Below are positions 52,444 through 61,754 of a DNA stretch of 64,000 nucleotides, piece after piece. The translations under genes and the position numbers were made by a program. Numbering within the stretch: position 1 is the first letter of the stretch; every line of letters begins with the position of its first letter. The DNA comes from Dyella flagellata (GTDB lineage: Bacteria > Pseudomonadota > Gammaproteobacteria > Xanthomonadales > Rhodanobacteraceae). The DNA lies in the NCBI RefSeq assembly GCF_030160275.1, contig NZ_BSOA01000003.1:62001-126000 (forward strand), written 5' to 3'. The notes below the pieces were generated by a model. The model saw nothing but the letters and a program-made list of their open reading frames with translations. It made no database searches and was not told the DNA's origin.

Positions 52444-54753
52444 TCAGGGCTTAGCCTTGTTTTCGCTGGAAGGAATCAACGACACACGGTCGAAGGCGTA
52501 CAGTGGCCCATCGGTCGGCGCGGTGAATACGAGGCACAGGTTGTGCTCGTCGTGTTGCGGCGTCAGCGCGGCATCGAGCGCGAAGCGCCTGGTGCTGTTC
52601 GCTGGATCGGGCAGCGCGGCGCTCGCAATTGCCGGTCCGTCGCAGCGATCCAGATGGACGACCAACTCGCCATGCGGTGTACTGTGCGGCCGCGGCACCA
52701 CCAGCTTTATATCGTGCGCGAGCGCGAAATTTCGCTCCAATCGAGCCACCTCGACGTGAATCGAAGCGATGTCATCCAGCGGAGCGGCCAGATACTGCTG
52801 ACAGGTGTCGAAGATATTGACGGCATACACCGGCAACATGCTGGTGGCATCCGGCATCGGTTGTAAGTGCAGGCGGAAGTCACTGCCTTTGCAGTTCACC
52901 AGTTCCGCACCAGTGCGCGATAGCAAATGCTCACGGTCGATCAACCGCGTGCGCGCAGCGGCGAGCATGCCACCATCGCTCGCATAAACCGCAGCCTTGA
53001 TCGTGACCGGCCAGATCACGTTAAAAGGCTTGTCGTACAGCGGCGCCTGGCCGTCAGGGGCGCTGCCGTCCATTGTGTAATGAATGGCGCCGTACCCGGC
53101 CTGGTTGGAGAGCTTTACCAAGGCCTTGCCGCTTTTCAGTGCTGTATTGGCGTCAACCTGGATCACCGGCGCGAACGCACTATCGGCGTAGTCGACTTGC
53201 TGCGCCGCATAGCGCTGAAACTGCGCCGGCAGGCGCGCAAGAAAACCCATCCAATCGCGCGAGGAAGCCGGCGACCACACCACTTCGCTCAATGCGTCCA
53301 GGCGCGGGAAGGCGGCGTGCTCCACGTGCCGCATGCTGGGCATGTGCTCGGTCCACGCGTTCGCCTGCGCACCCAATACGTGCGCCGCCTGCGCCGCATC
53401 GAGCACGGCGGGAACGGGGTTGAAGCGATAGACGTCTTCCAGGCTGCGCACCGGACCGCGGCCGGCGGTTTCATCCGGGAGCTGGCTTTGCAGGCTGTCC
53501 AGGTACAGGTCCGGAGCCGGCGACATCACCACGTCGTGGCCGAGCTTGGCGGCCTTGATCGCGCCGTCGGTGCCGCGCCAGGACATCACCGTGGCATCGG
53601 CCGGCACGCCACCGTCGAGGATTTCGTCCCAGCCGATCAGGCGCCGCCCGTGCGCCGACAGATAGCTGCCGATGCGGCCGATGAACCAGCCCTGCAAGGC
53701 ATCCTCATCCTTCAGGTGCAGCGTACGAAGCTTTGCCTGGACGGCAGCCGACGCCTTCCACTGGTCCTTGATCGCTTCGTCGCCGCCGACATGGATGTAG
53801 TGCGAAGGGAACAGGGCCATCACTTCATCGAGCACGTTATCGATGAACTGGAAACTCGCGTCGTCCACATTGTAAAGGTAGGGGTTCACGCCCCAATCGA
53901 CCGATACCGGCGGACGCTTGCCGGTGACGCCGATTTGCGGATACGAGGCGACCGCGGCCTGCGCATGCCCGGGCATGTCAATCTCCGGCATCACGGTAAT
54001 ATGGCGTGCGGCCGCATACGCCACCACGTCGCGAATCTGGTCTTGCGTATAAAACCCACCGTAACGCACAGGCTCGCCGTCGTGACCTGCATCCGGCGGC
54101 GTACGCCATGCGCCGATGCGCGTAAGCTCCGGATAGCGCTTGATCTCAATGCGCCAACCCTGGTCGTCGGTGAGGTGCCAGTGCAGCACGTTGAGCTTGT
54201 GCTGGGCCATCTGGTCGAGCAACTGCTTTACTTTATCGACGGCCTGGAAATGGCGTGCGGAATCCAGCATGACGCCGCGCCAGGCGAAACGCGGCCAGTC
54301 GTTGATATGCAACGCCGGAACTTGCACTTCGCCGTGTTGCGCATTGGGTGTCAGCAATTGGAACAGGGTAACAGCACCATAGAACAGGCCGGCATCGTCG
54401 TGGGCCTCGATGCGAATGCCCTTTGGGGTGACATCGAGTATGTAGCCTTCAGCATGCGCCAGCTTGGGATTGCGCTGGAACACAATGGCCTGGCTTGCTA
54501 CGCCAGCGTCCGTTACCCCGAGATGCAAGCCGCGCGTGCTGGCGATCAAGCCGGCAAGATATTGTGCCGATGCGCTAGCCGCTTGATCGTTCGCGGGTAC
54601 GCGGATGGAAGTTTTTTCGTCGACCTTGAACGAGCCCTTGGCCAGCTGCAGCTGCGCGGGTAGCGGGATCAGCGATACGGGAGTGGCATGAGCGAAGCCA
54701 CAAAAGGCAAGGCAGAAGAATAGAGCGGCAAATCGCATGCGTTTTCCCATCAT
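52444..54753 (-). CDS. beta-N-acetylhexosaminidase (GH20), secreted
   Basis: Releases GlcNAc from chitobiose or chitin fragments. The 769-residue exported enzyme has a signal peptide (about 1-24), a GH20b N-terminal domain (about 25-150) and a TIM barrel with RGVMLDSARHF, LNVLHWHLTDDQGWRIEI, MPEIDMPGHAQAA and the catalytic pair HVGGDEAIKDQW. The C-terminal roughly 200 residues are a beta-rich accessory domain. Start ATG is ambiguous between two Met codons 4 apart. Located downstream of the TonB receptor in a GlcNAc locus. Confidence 0.93.
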   Translation of the reverse strand: MMGKRMRFAALFFCLAFCGFAHATPVSLIPLPAQLQLAKGSFKVDEKTSIRVPANDQAASASAQYLAGLIASTRGLHLGVTDAGVASQAIVFQRNPKLAHAEGYILDVTPKGIRIEAHDDAGLFYGAVTLFQLLTPNAQHGEVQVPALHINDWPRFAWRGVMLDSARHFQAVDKVKQLLDQMAQHKLNVLHWHLTDDQGWRIEIKRYPELTRIGAWRTPPDAGHDGEPVRYGGFYTQDQIRDVVAYAAARHITVMPEIDMPGHAQAAVASYPQIGVTGKRPPVSVDWGVNPYLYNVDDASFQFIDNVLDEVMALFPSHYIHVGGDEAIKDQWKASAAVQAKLRTLHLKDEDALQGWFIGRIGSYLSAHGRRLIGWDEILDGGVPADATVMSWRGTDGAIKAAKLGHDVVMSPAPDLYLDSLQSQLPDETAGRGPVRSLEDVYRFNPVPAVLDAAQAAHVLGAQANAWTEHMPSMRHVEHAAFPRLDALSEVVWSPASSRDWMGFLARLPAQFQRYAAQQVDYADSAFAPVIQVDANTALKSGKALVKLSNQAGYGAIHYTMDGSAPDGQAPLYDKPFNVIWPVTIKAAVYASDGGMLAAARTRLIDREHLLSRTGAELVNCKGSDFRLHLQPMPDATSMLPVYAVNIFDTCQQYLAAPLDDIASIHVEVARLERNFALAHDIKLVVPRPHSTPHGELVVHLDRCDGPAIASAALPDPANSTRRFALDAALTPQHDEHNLCLVFTAPTDGPLYAFDRVSLIPSSENKAKP

Positions 54754-54765
54754 TCGAGTAGGTGC

Positions 54766-54833
54766 GTAGGCTGGGATGATAATCCCAGCTTTGCATGCGG
54801 CATCCCTATGCTGGGATTGGCATCCCAGCCTAC
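54766..54833. repeat. REP-like double palindrome
   Basis: GTAGGCTGGGATGATAATCC at the left and GGCATCCCAGCCTAC at the right, between the TonB-dependent receptor stop and the hexosaminidase start, inside a probable operon. Confidence 0.9.
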
Positions 54834-54897
54834 GTTAGTCCCCGGAAAAAAAGCGGACCTGGCAAAACATCACCAGGTCCTTGGCGGGGAAGATGAC

Positions 54898-57627
54898 TTA
54901 GAACTTGAAGCGCAGATTGAAGTAGTACTGGCGGCCGTTCACATAGAACGCATACGGCTGCTTACCGAAGGTGTTGTTGTCCTGGTAGTAGTAGCGCCAC
55001 TTCGGGTTGTTGAGGTTCATCGCGTCGAACGTCACCGACATCCAGTCGGTGATCTTGTAGCCGGCCGAGAACGCGAGGTTGCCCACGCCGGCCTGGAAGT
55101 AGTTCGCGCCATGGCTGACCGTGTCGTAGAACGACGAGCGGTAGGTGTAGGCCAGGCGTGCGTTGAACAGGTCGTTTTCGAAGTACACCGAAGCGTTGAA
55201 GGTGTGCTTGGACGTGCCTTCCAGCGGCTGGCCGTTGTCGGCATGGGCACTGGCGAAGGTGTAGTTGGTTTCCACGCCGAAGTTCTTGCCGATCGGCTGG
55301 ATGTAGGCCAGTTCCACGCCCTTCACGTTGCCATTGACGTTGCTCGGGACCGTAACGGTGTAGGTCGAGAACACGTCATGCCCAGCAAGGGTGGACGCCT
55401 GGATGTCCTTGTACACGCGGTTGACGTCGCCGAAGTTCACATAGTTGTGCAACGACATGTTGTACACGCTGGCCGACAGCAATCCGCGCGGCGCGAAATA
55501 CCATTCCAGCGCGCCGTCGAAATTGGTGGAGATCAGCGGCTTCAGTGCCGGGTTGCCGCCCGCGCCCGTATGTGTAAGGTCATCCAGCGACACCGAGCCG
55601 GCCATCGCCGAATAGTCCGGACGGGTCAGGGTTTGCGACACCGCCATGCGGGCGATGACATCGTCCGTGAGGTCGAACTTGAGGTTCGCGCTGGGCAGCA
55701 CCTTGTTGTACGAGTGCTTGATGGTGTTCCAGTAGTACGGACCAAAAGCCGAGGTGGTGATCGGCCCGATGGCCGAGCTGGCGCTCGCATCGGGGCTGGT
55801 GGTGGCGTCGTTGATCGTCTCGCCGGTATGGACGTAGCGGACACCCACGTTGCCGCCCCAACGATCGCCGTCGAAGTTGGCTTGCAGATACACCGCGCTA
55901 TCCTTCTCCTTCACGCTATAGATATCGTTCCAGTAGAAGCGCGTGACAGGATTGCGGTTGGCGAACTGCCCGTCGATCGTCGCGAGCTGGCTCGGCGTGT
56001 AGAACCACACGCTGCCCGGCACGGTCGCGCCCAGCTGGCTGCCGAAATCACCGGGATAGTTGCCGTAGCCGCCGGCCGGCAGCTGGGCCTGGGTAGGCAT
56101 GCCGTTCAACGGGCCCTGCGCGATGTCTTCCAGGCTCTGGCGCGTATGGCTGGAATAGCGCGCACCGAACTGCAACGAAGACATCGGGCCGTCAAAATCA
56201 AGCTCGCCGTCACCTTGGACCCAGTTTTCCTTGTCCACCATGTGGATGGACTGCTCGCCGAAGATCCAGCCCGCCGACGGCACCATGGTGGAAGGCGAGT
56301 TGTTAACGGCGCCTTCGTACCAGCTGATCGGCGTACCCAGGCCATTCATTTGCCAGCCGCCGCTGCCGGCGTTGTTTTCACCCAACTCGAGCACGTTCTG
56401 GTGCGGACTGTCGCCGGCGCCATGGGTGGTACCGGCCTGCCCGTGGAAGCTCAGCTTATCGGTGACCTTCCAGGCAGCGTCCAGCGCGACGTACCAGGTT
56501 CGGGACGCTGCGCCCGGACGCGAGATCTGATCATAGATGCCATAGGGCGCATTGGTGCCCGGCGCCAGGTCGGCGTGGGTGATGACATTGCCCTGCGTCT
56601 GCACGTTGGTGAGCTGACCACCCGCACCCAGCACGCTACTGGTCCACAGCATGTAGTTGCGGTTGTAGTTGTCGGCCTTCATCAGCGAATAGAAGCCGTT
56701 CAAATCGAGCGTAAGGTTGTCGCTCGGCTTGAACTCCACGTCGAAGGCGCCGCCTTCGCGCTTGCGCGTCTGGGTGAAGAACGCATTGCCGATTTCATTC
56801 GGGTAGTAGTAGGTCTTGCCGTTGAGCGTGGTGGAGTTGTAGCCACCGACCACTTCCTGGCCTTCGCGCTGCAGGCTGCGCTCTTCGTAGAACGCCTGAC
56901 CCAACACGCCGAAGGTGTTGTCGGGGCTCTTGTAGTTGAACAGGCCGCTGAACTGCGGCTTGGTGGTGCCGGGCAGGTCCGCGTACACGCCACCGATGGA
57001 GGCTTCGGCAGTGAACTCCTTGGCGTACTCCAGCGGCTTGCGCGTAACGATGTCCACGGAGCCGGCGCTACCACCTTCCAGCAGGCTGGCTTCGGAGGTC
57101 TTGTGCACCACCACTTGGCTGACGATTTCGGACGGCAACAGCGAATAACTGACGCTGCGACCCACGGTCTGCACCTGGTTGAGCACGAACCAGTCACCAG
57201 TGGCCACGGTGTGGCCGTTGATCGTGGTCTGCGTCATGCTCGGATTGGTGCCGCGCAAGCTGACACGATCGACTTCGTCGAACGCGCCTTCGCTGGCGCT
57301 GGAGGAACTGATGTTCACGCCCGGCAGGCGCTGCAGGGTATCGGCCACGTTCTTGGCGGGCAGCTTGCCGATGTCTTCGGCAGAGACCACTTCCACGTGG
57401 GTGTTGTCCGCACGCTTGGTATCCAGCGACAGCTCCTGGCTGCTGCGGATGCCGGTGACCGTAATCGTGGACAGTTCCTTGATCTTCTCCTTGTTGGCCT
57501 TCTCTGCACTGTTCTGCTGATTGGCCTGGCTGGAGGTCTGGCTGTTGTCTTGGGCATAGAGCGCACCCGACACGCACCAAAGGCCGGCGATGATGCTCGC
57601 GGCGAGCAGGGTCTTACGATGTGACAT
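54898..57627 (-). CDS. TonB-dependent receptor, probable chitooligosaccharide/GlcNAc uptake
   Basis: A 909-residue outer-membrane receptor: signal peptide (about 1-25), TonB box-like STITVTG (about 53-59), plug domain (VEVVSAEDIGKLPAKNVADT, LQRLPGV, RGTNPSMTQT) and a long beta-barrel ending in YYFNLRFKF, with terminal Phe as required for barrel assembly. Placed between a hexosaminidase and a sugar kinase, it most likely imports chitin oligomers or GlcNAc, as in Xanthomonas and Caulobacter nag loci (inference from position). Confidence 0.92.
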   Translation of the reverse strand: MSHRKTLLAASIIAGLWCVSGALYAQDNSQTSSQANQQNSAEKANKEKIKELSTITVTGIRSSQELSLDTKRADNTHVEVVSAEDIGKLPAKNVADTLQRLPGVNISSSSASEGAFDEVDRVSLRGTNPSMTQTTINGHTVATGDWFVLNQVQTVGRSVSYSLLPSEIVSQVVVHKTSEASLLEGGSAGSVDIVTRKPLEYAKEFTAEASIGGVYADLPGTTKPQFSGLFNYKSPDNTFGVLGQAFYEERSLQREGQEVVGGYNSTTLNGKTYYYPNEIGNAFFTQTRKREGGAFDVEFKPSDNLTLDLNGFYSLMKADNYNRNYMLWTSSVLGAGGQLTNVQTQGNVITHADLAPGTNAPYGIYDQISRPGAASRTWYVALDAAWKVTDKLSFHGQAGTTHGAGDSPHQNVLELGENNAGSGGWQMNGLGTPISWYEGAVNNSPSTMVPSAGWIFGEQSIHMVDKENWVQGDGELDFDGPMSSLQFGARYSSHTRQSLEDIAQGPLNGMPTQAQLPAGGYGNYPGDFGSQLGATVPGSVWFYTPSQLATIDGQFANRNPVTRFYWNDIYSVKEKDSAVYLQANFDGDRWGGNVGVRYVHTGETINDATTSPDASASSAIGPITTSAFGPYYWNTIKHSYNKVLPSANLKFDLTDDVIARMAVSQTLTRPDYSAMAGSVSLDDLTHTGAGGNPALKPLISTNFDGALEWYFAPRGLLSASVYNMSLHNYVNFGDVNRVYKDIQASTLAGHDVFSTYTVTVPSNVNGNVKGVELAYIQPIGKNFGVETNYTFASAHADNGQPLEGTSKHTFNASVYFENDLFNARLAYTYRSSFYDTVSHGANYFQAGVGNLAFSAGYKITDWMSVTFDAMNLNNPKWRYYYQDNNTFGKQPYAFYVNGRQYYFNLRFKF

Positions 57628-57760
57628 GGCTTCCTCCCCTCAGAGGCGTTTTTTTCAGCACGGAATATGTTCGCGGCATGTCCGTACTGCATGGCGTATG
57701 GGCTTGCGCCCGGTTCGTTTCAGAACACTTCCTCAACCCTTTACATCTCTCACGCGCGCA

Positions 57761-58792
57761 TCAGTGCGCGTGCTGACCATCTAGATACAAGCCAGCGGCG
57801 CCAATCACGCCGAGCTGGCCATGCTCCATCAGTCGAACAGGTACCTGCTGCAAAAAAGGGCGCATCACGCCCTTGTTGAAGTAGCGCTCGGCGAAGGTGC
57901 TCGACAGCAGCAGGCCGCGAATCTGCGGCAGGATGCCGCCGGCGAGGTAAACCCCGCCGCGGGCGCCGTACAACAACACCAGATCGCCGACAAAGCTGCC
58001 GAGCAATCCGCAGAACACATTCAAGGCTTCAACCGCTGCCGCGTCGCTGCGCTCCACCGCGCTGCGCGTTACTTCGGCAGGCAGTTGCAAACCCGGCGTT
58101 GCGCCACGCAATGCGCAAATGGCGTTGTACAAATTGAGCAAACCCGGGCCGGATAGCGCATGTTCGTAGGAGACGTACGCGCGATCTCGCGCGAGCCAGC
58201 GCAGTATGTCGATTTCCAGTTCGTTGCCGGGTGCCAGCGAGACCTGCCCGGCCTCAGTCGCCAACACGGTGGCGTGCGGCATGCCGGGCAGCAGCACAGC
58301 CGAACCCAGGCCCGTGCCCGGCCCCATCACCAACACAGGCCCAGCGACCTGCGCTGCGCTGCTCTCGATCACCGGCACGGCATCGGCCTGGGTCATGAAC
58401 TGGGTAGCGTAGGCAACGGCCTCGAAGTCGTTGATCACCGCCAGAGTGGAAATTCCCAGGCCTTCGCGAATGTCGCGAATGGATACCGGCCACGGCAAGT
58501 TGTCGTTGACGATGGCGTCGCCCAACACATAGCCGGCACTGGCCACCGCACAATGGTCCACCGGCATGTCGGCACTCAACTGCGCGACAAAGTCCTTGAG
58601 CACAGCGGTGAGACTGGGCCATTCGGCGCAGGCGTAGCGGCGGTACTCCAGCACGGTGACCGGACGGCGGCCATCCGGACTCGGACTGACCAGCCCGATG
58701 CGCGCATGCGTACCGCCGACATCGGCCGCCAGAAATGCCGGTTGCAGCGATCGCGCCGTTTGCGCCTTGCCATGTACAACAGCCTGAACCAC
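57761..58792 (-). CDS. glucokinase-family sugar kinase (GlcNAc kinase candidate)
   Basis: A 343-residue kinase of the Glk family. FLAADVGGTHARIGLV is the ATP phosphate-1 motif, NDFEAVAYAT the sugar-binding region with catalytic Asp, VMGPGTGLGSAVL the adenosine part, and TEAGQVSLAPGN.LE the conserved Glu loop. In a nag locus, such kinases phosphorylate GlcNAc or GlcN rather than glucose. Its start is about 85 bases from a NagR-like operator. Transcribed towards the TonB receptor and hexosaminidase. Confidence 0.87.
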   Translation of the reverse strand: MVQAVVHGKAQTARSLQPAFLAADVGGTHARIGLVSPSPDGRRPVTVLEYRRYACAEWPSLTAVLKDFVAQLSADMPVDHCAVASAGYVLGDAIVNDNLPWPVSIRDIREGLGISTLAVINDFEAVAYATQFMTQADAVPVIESSAAQVAGPVLVMGPGTGLGSAVLLPGMPHATVLATEAGQVSLAPGNELEIDILRWLARDRAYVSYEHALSGPGLLNLYNAICALRGATPGLQLPAEVTRSAVERSDAAAVEALNVFCGLLGSFVGDLVLLYGARGGVYLAGGILPQIRGLLLSSTFAERYFNKGVMRPFLQQVPVRLMEHGQLGVIGAAGLYLDGQHAH

Positions 58793-58878
58793 GCCCCCTC
58801 CTCACGTTTTTTCCCGTGCCTACCCCGCGAAATGCGAGGCCACCTCCAGGCACGTTTCGATGACGGAGTCTGGTCACG

Positions 58879-58896
58879 AATGACAACGCTGTCAAC
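58879..58896. promoter_or_regulatory. NagR-type LacI-family operator upstream of the sugar kinase
   Basis: AATGACAACGCTGTCAAC matches the published NagR-type consensus AATGACARCGYTGTCATT (recalled, not looked up) at 16 of 18 positions. Overlaps the leftward -35 hexamer. Confidence 0.7.
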
Positions 58897-59111
58897 AGGG
58901 TCAAGCCCAGGCATGGCAATGAGCTGTGCCGCAGCGCGAAATGCCACCGCGCGCGGCCACCGGCACGAGTTTTTAAGCCTTTGACAATAAAGCTATTTTA
59001 GGTCAATCATGTAGGCCGAATGGCCTATCCCTTGAGCTGCTGCAGCGCATCACGAGCAGCTGTTTGGCAGGGCCAAATGACGCACGTTGTCGTCGGCTCC
59101 GGAGGGCTCCG

Positions 59112-59129
59112 ATTGACAACGTTGTGCAT
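59112..59129. promoter_or_regulatory. NagR-type operator upstream of the sugar transporter
   Basis: The core TGACAACGTTGTGC matches 12 of 14 positions of the same palindrome and overlaps a TTGACA-N17-CAATAA promoter, about 70 bases before the transporter start. Confidence 0.65.
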
Positions 59130-59198
59130 TGAGGACAATAAAGGACATCACAGTGATGCCGGTTGCCGGCATCGGGTCAGCCACGGGGAAAGCGCTTC

Positions 59199-60482
59199 AT
59201 GTCGTCCACCACTTACACCGCCGACGCACGCACGTCGACCTTGCTGCCGATGCTGATCATCGGCGTACTGTTCTTCATCATGGGATTTTTCACCTGGCTC
59301 AACGGGCCGCTGATTTCATTCGTGAAAGTGGCCTTTACGCTGGACGACATCAACGCCTTCCTGGTGCCCTTTGCGTTCTACGTTTCCTATTTCGTGCTCG
59401 CACTGCCCGCGGGCGCGGTGCTCAAGCGCACCGGCATGAAAAAGGGCATGGTGCTGGGGCTTTTCATCATGGCCATCGGCGCGGCGGTGTTCGGGGAATT
59501 CGTGCGCATTCGCGTCTATCCGGGCGCGCTGGCCGGCTTGTTCGTGATCGGCGCCGGTCTGTCGCTGCTGCAGACAGCGGCCAATCCCTACATCAGCATC
59601 CTGGGCCCGATCGACAGCGCCGCCCAGCGCATCGCGCTGATGGGCATCTGCAACAAGGTGGCTGGTGCGCTAGCGCCATTGGCCTTCGGCGCACTGGTGA
59701 TGGCGGGCATCGATACCTTCCTCGGCCAGGTGACCACCATGGCCGAAGGCCCCGCGCGCGAAAGCCTGCTCAATGAGTTCGCCGCACGCGTATTCTGGCC
59801 TTATATGAGCCTGGCCGGGCTACTGGTGGTGCTGGCGATCTGGATCCTGTTTTCCTCGCTGCCGGAAATCAAACCCTCCGGCGCCAACAGCGAACGCTCG
59901 ATCGGGCATGGCAAAGGCGGCATTTTCAGCTTCCCGCACTTGTGGCTGGGCGTGCTATGCCTGTTCCTCTACGTGGGCGTGGAAGTGATGGCCGGCGATG
60001 CCATCAACACTTACGGCCAGGGCTTTGGCCTGCCGCTGCAAGTGACCTCGCACTTCACCACCTACACCATGGTGGCCATGCTAGCCGGCTACGTGATCGG
60101 CTCGGCATTGATTCCACGCGTCATTTCGCAACAACGCTACCTGGCTGTGTCGGCCGTGCTCGGCGTGCTGTTCGCCATCGGCGCCTTCGTTACCCACAGC
60201 TACGTTTCAGTGGCCTTTGTCGCCGCGCTGGGCTTTGCCAACGCCATGATGTGGCCGGCGATCTTCCCGCTTGCGATCAAGGGCCTGGGCAGCCATACCG
60301 AGCTGGGCTCGGCCGTGCTGATCATGGGCATAGTGGGCGGCGCGTTGCTGCCACAGGCCTTCGTGCACTTGAAGCAGTACATCGATTTCCAGCTCGCGTT
60401 CGTGATTGTCATCGTGCCGTGCTATCTGTACATCCTGTACTACGGGGTGCGTGGCCATAACGTGGGCACGCACGCCGCCTGA
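59199..60482 (+). CDS. nagP: sugar MFS transporter (NagP/FucP type)
   Basis: A 427-residue 12-helix inner-membrane proton symporter of the FucP family: GVLFFIMGFFTWLNGPLI in helix 1, LLQTAANPYISILGP in helix 4-5, MWPAIFPLAIKGLGSHTELGSA in the C-half. In the nag context it would import GlcNAc, so NagP is the best name. ATG 59199 with GGGGAAAG upstream. First gene of the rightward unit nagP-nagR-nagB-nagA. Confidence 0.88.
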   Translation: MSSTTYTADARTSTLLPMLIIGVLFFIMGFFTWLNGPLISFVKVAFTLDDINAFLVPFAFYVSYFVLALPAGAVLKRTGMKKGMVLGLFIMAIGAAVFGEFVRIRVYPGALAGLFVIGAGLSLLQTAANPYISILGPIDSAAQRIALMGICNKVAGALAPLAFGALVMAGIDTFLGQVTTMAEGPARESLLNEFAARVFWPYMSLAGLLVVLAIWILFSSLPEIKPSGANSERSIGHGKGGIFSFPHLWLGVLCLFLYVGVEVMAGDAINTYGQGFGLPLQVTSHFTTYTMVAMLAGYVIGSALIPRVISQQRYLAVSAVLGVLFAIGAFVTHSYVSVAFVAALGFANAMMWPAIFPLAIKGLGSHTELGSAVLIMGIVGGALLPQAFVHLKQYIDFQLAFVIVIVPCYLYILYYGVRGHNVGTHAA

Positions 60483-60587
60483 GGCAAATCGTGAAGCCGG
60501 GCATCGCAGCTTCCATCTCCACTACACGCCGACATCGGGCGGGGCATTGGGCTACGATGCCCACCCGACACCCGGGAGGATCTCTCG

Positions 60588-61613
60588 TTGCACAGTCCCA
60601 CCATCAAGGACGTAGCCAAGCACGCCGGCGTTTCGTTGAAGACGGTTTCGCGCGTCATCAACCACGAGGCAGCGGTACGACCCGAGACCCGCGAAAAGGT
60701 GGAACGGGCGATCGAGCAGCTCGGCTACCGCCCGGACCCTTCCGCGCGCAGCTTGCGCAGCAGTTCCCACGCGTATGCGATCGGCCTGGTCTACGACAAT
60801 CCGAACGCGCATTACGTGATCGATATGCAGAACGGCGTGCTGTCGGCCTGCCGCGAGCGTGGCTTCGGCTTGCAGATCTATCCTTGCGACTCGGCCGCAC
60901 CCAGCCTGGCCGAAGAACTGGTGTCGCTGGTGCAGCGCGCACGCCTGGCCGGCCTGATCCTGGCGCCGCCGATGTCGGAGCAATCGGCCCTGCTGGCTAC
61001 GCTGAAGGCGAGCGACGTGGACTTCGTGCGCATAATCGCTGCACGCGAGGACCCCAAGGACGGCATGCCCTGCGTGTACGTGGACGATCACGACGCGGCC
61101 TATGCCATCACCGAACACCTGATACAGCTCGGCCATACCCGCATCGGCTTCCTGTGGGGCGAGCCGCATCACCGCTCCAGCCCGGAACGCTATCAGGGCT
61201 ACGCGGATGCCTTGAAGGACTATGGCATCCCGCTCAATCGCAAATTGATCCTGCCTGGGCGCTATGCCTTCGACGACGGCTTCCGTGGCGCACGCAAGCT
61301 GCTGGCACTGAAAGAACCACCCACCGCGATATTCGGCTGCAACGACGAGATCGCCGCAGGCGTGCTGGCCGCGGCGCGCTCGGCCGGCCTGGACGTGCCA
61401 TGGGACCTGTCCATCGCCGGCTTCGAGGACAGCCCGTTTTCCAAGCAGGCCTGGCCAGCACTGACCACCGCGCGGCAGTCGACCAGCGAAATCGGGCGGC
61501 ATGCGGCGCTGCATCTGATCAGCGGTCTGCAGCAGGACAGCGACTTGCCCAACGAAGGCTTCATGCCGGAACTGGTGGTGCGCGGATCGACTGCGCCGCC
61601 GCGGCAGACCTGA
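60588..61613 (+). CDS. nagR: LacI-family repressor of the GlcNAc locus
   Basis: A 341-residue regulator: N-terminal HTH (TIKDVAKHAGVSLKTVSRVIN) with hinge helix (PSARSLRSS), then a periplasmic-binding-protein-like effector domain (GLVYDNPNAHYVIDMQNGV, LGHTRIGFL, IFGCNDEIAAGVL, GFEDSPFS). The start is TTG at 60588, seven bases after GGGAGGA. The protein probably binds the two operators in the control region and is released by a GlcNAc metabolite. Confidence 0.9.
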   Translation: MHSPTIKDVAKHAGVSLKTVSRVINHEAAVRPETREKVERAIEQLGYRPDPSARSLRSSSHAYAIGLVYDNPNAHYVIDMQNGVLSACRERGFGLQIYPCDSAAPSLAEELVSLVQRARLAGLILAPPMSEQSALLATLKASDVDFVRIIAAREDPKDGMPCVYVDDHDAAYAITEHLIQLGHTRIGFLWGEPHHRSSPERYQGYADALKDYGIPLNRKLILPGRYAFDDGFRGARKLLALKEPPTAIFGCNDEIAAGVLAAARSAGLDVPWDLSIAGFEDSPFSKQAWPALTTARQSTSEIGRHAALHLISGLQQDSDLPNEGFMPELVVRGSTAPPRQT

Positions 61614-61679
61614 TTTTTCTTTCGTTTTCCCACTCCCCCATCCATTTCCGACGCGCCTATCCACTGTACGGCGAGGTTG

Positions 61680-61716
61680 CCCCCTCTCCCCAATCCTCTC
61701 CCCGGCGGGGAGAGGA
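61680..61716. repeat. CTCTCCCC/GGGGAGAG hairpin
   Basis: CTCTCCCC, CGGC, GGGGAGAGG form a short stem between nagR and nagB-II, a common intergenic repeat of these genomes. It also places a false GGAGAGG ahead of the upstream ATG at 61725. Confidence 0.6.
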
Positions 61717-61754
61717 AATAGCGCATGCCGCGTCTTATTCCCCCGGAGCCTCCC

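Larger units (their letters stand above)
58793..59198. promoter_or_regulatory. divergent control region of the nag locus
   Basis: A 406-base divergent intergenic region with two NagR-like operators and promoter-like hexamers: TTGACA-N17-CAGACT leftward (58895 to 58867) and TTGACA-N17-CAATAA rightward (59113-59141). A third TTGACA lies at 58981. The operators overlap the -35 boxes. Confidence 0.6.

Noticed and set aside
52927-54663. 578-codon plus-strand frame opposite the hexosaminidase
   Set aside because: Shadow frame; the GH20 gene is complete on the minus strand.
54808-57624. 938-codon open frame opposite the TonB-dependent receptor
   Set aside because: His/Val/Gly-rich low-complexity translation typical of a shadow frame; the receptor on the other strand is unmistakable.
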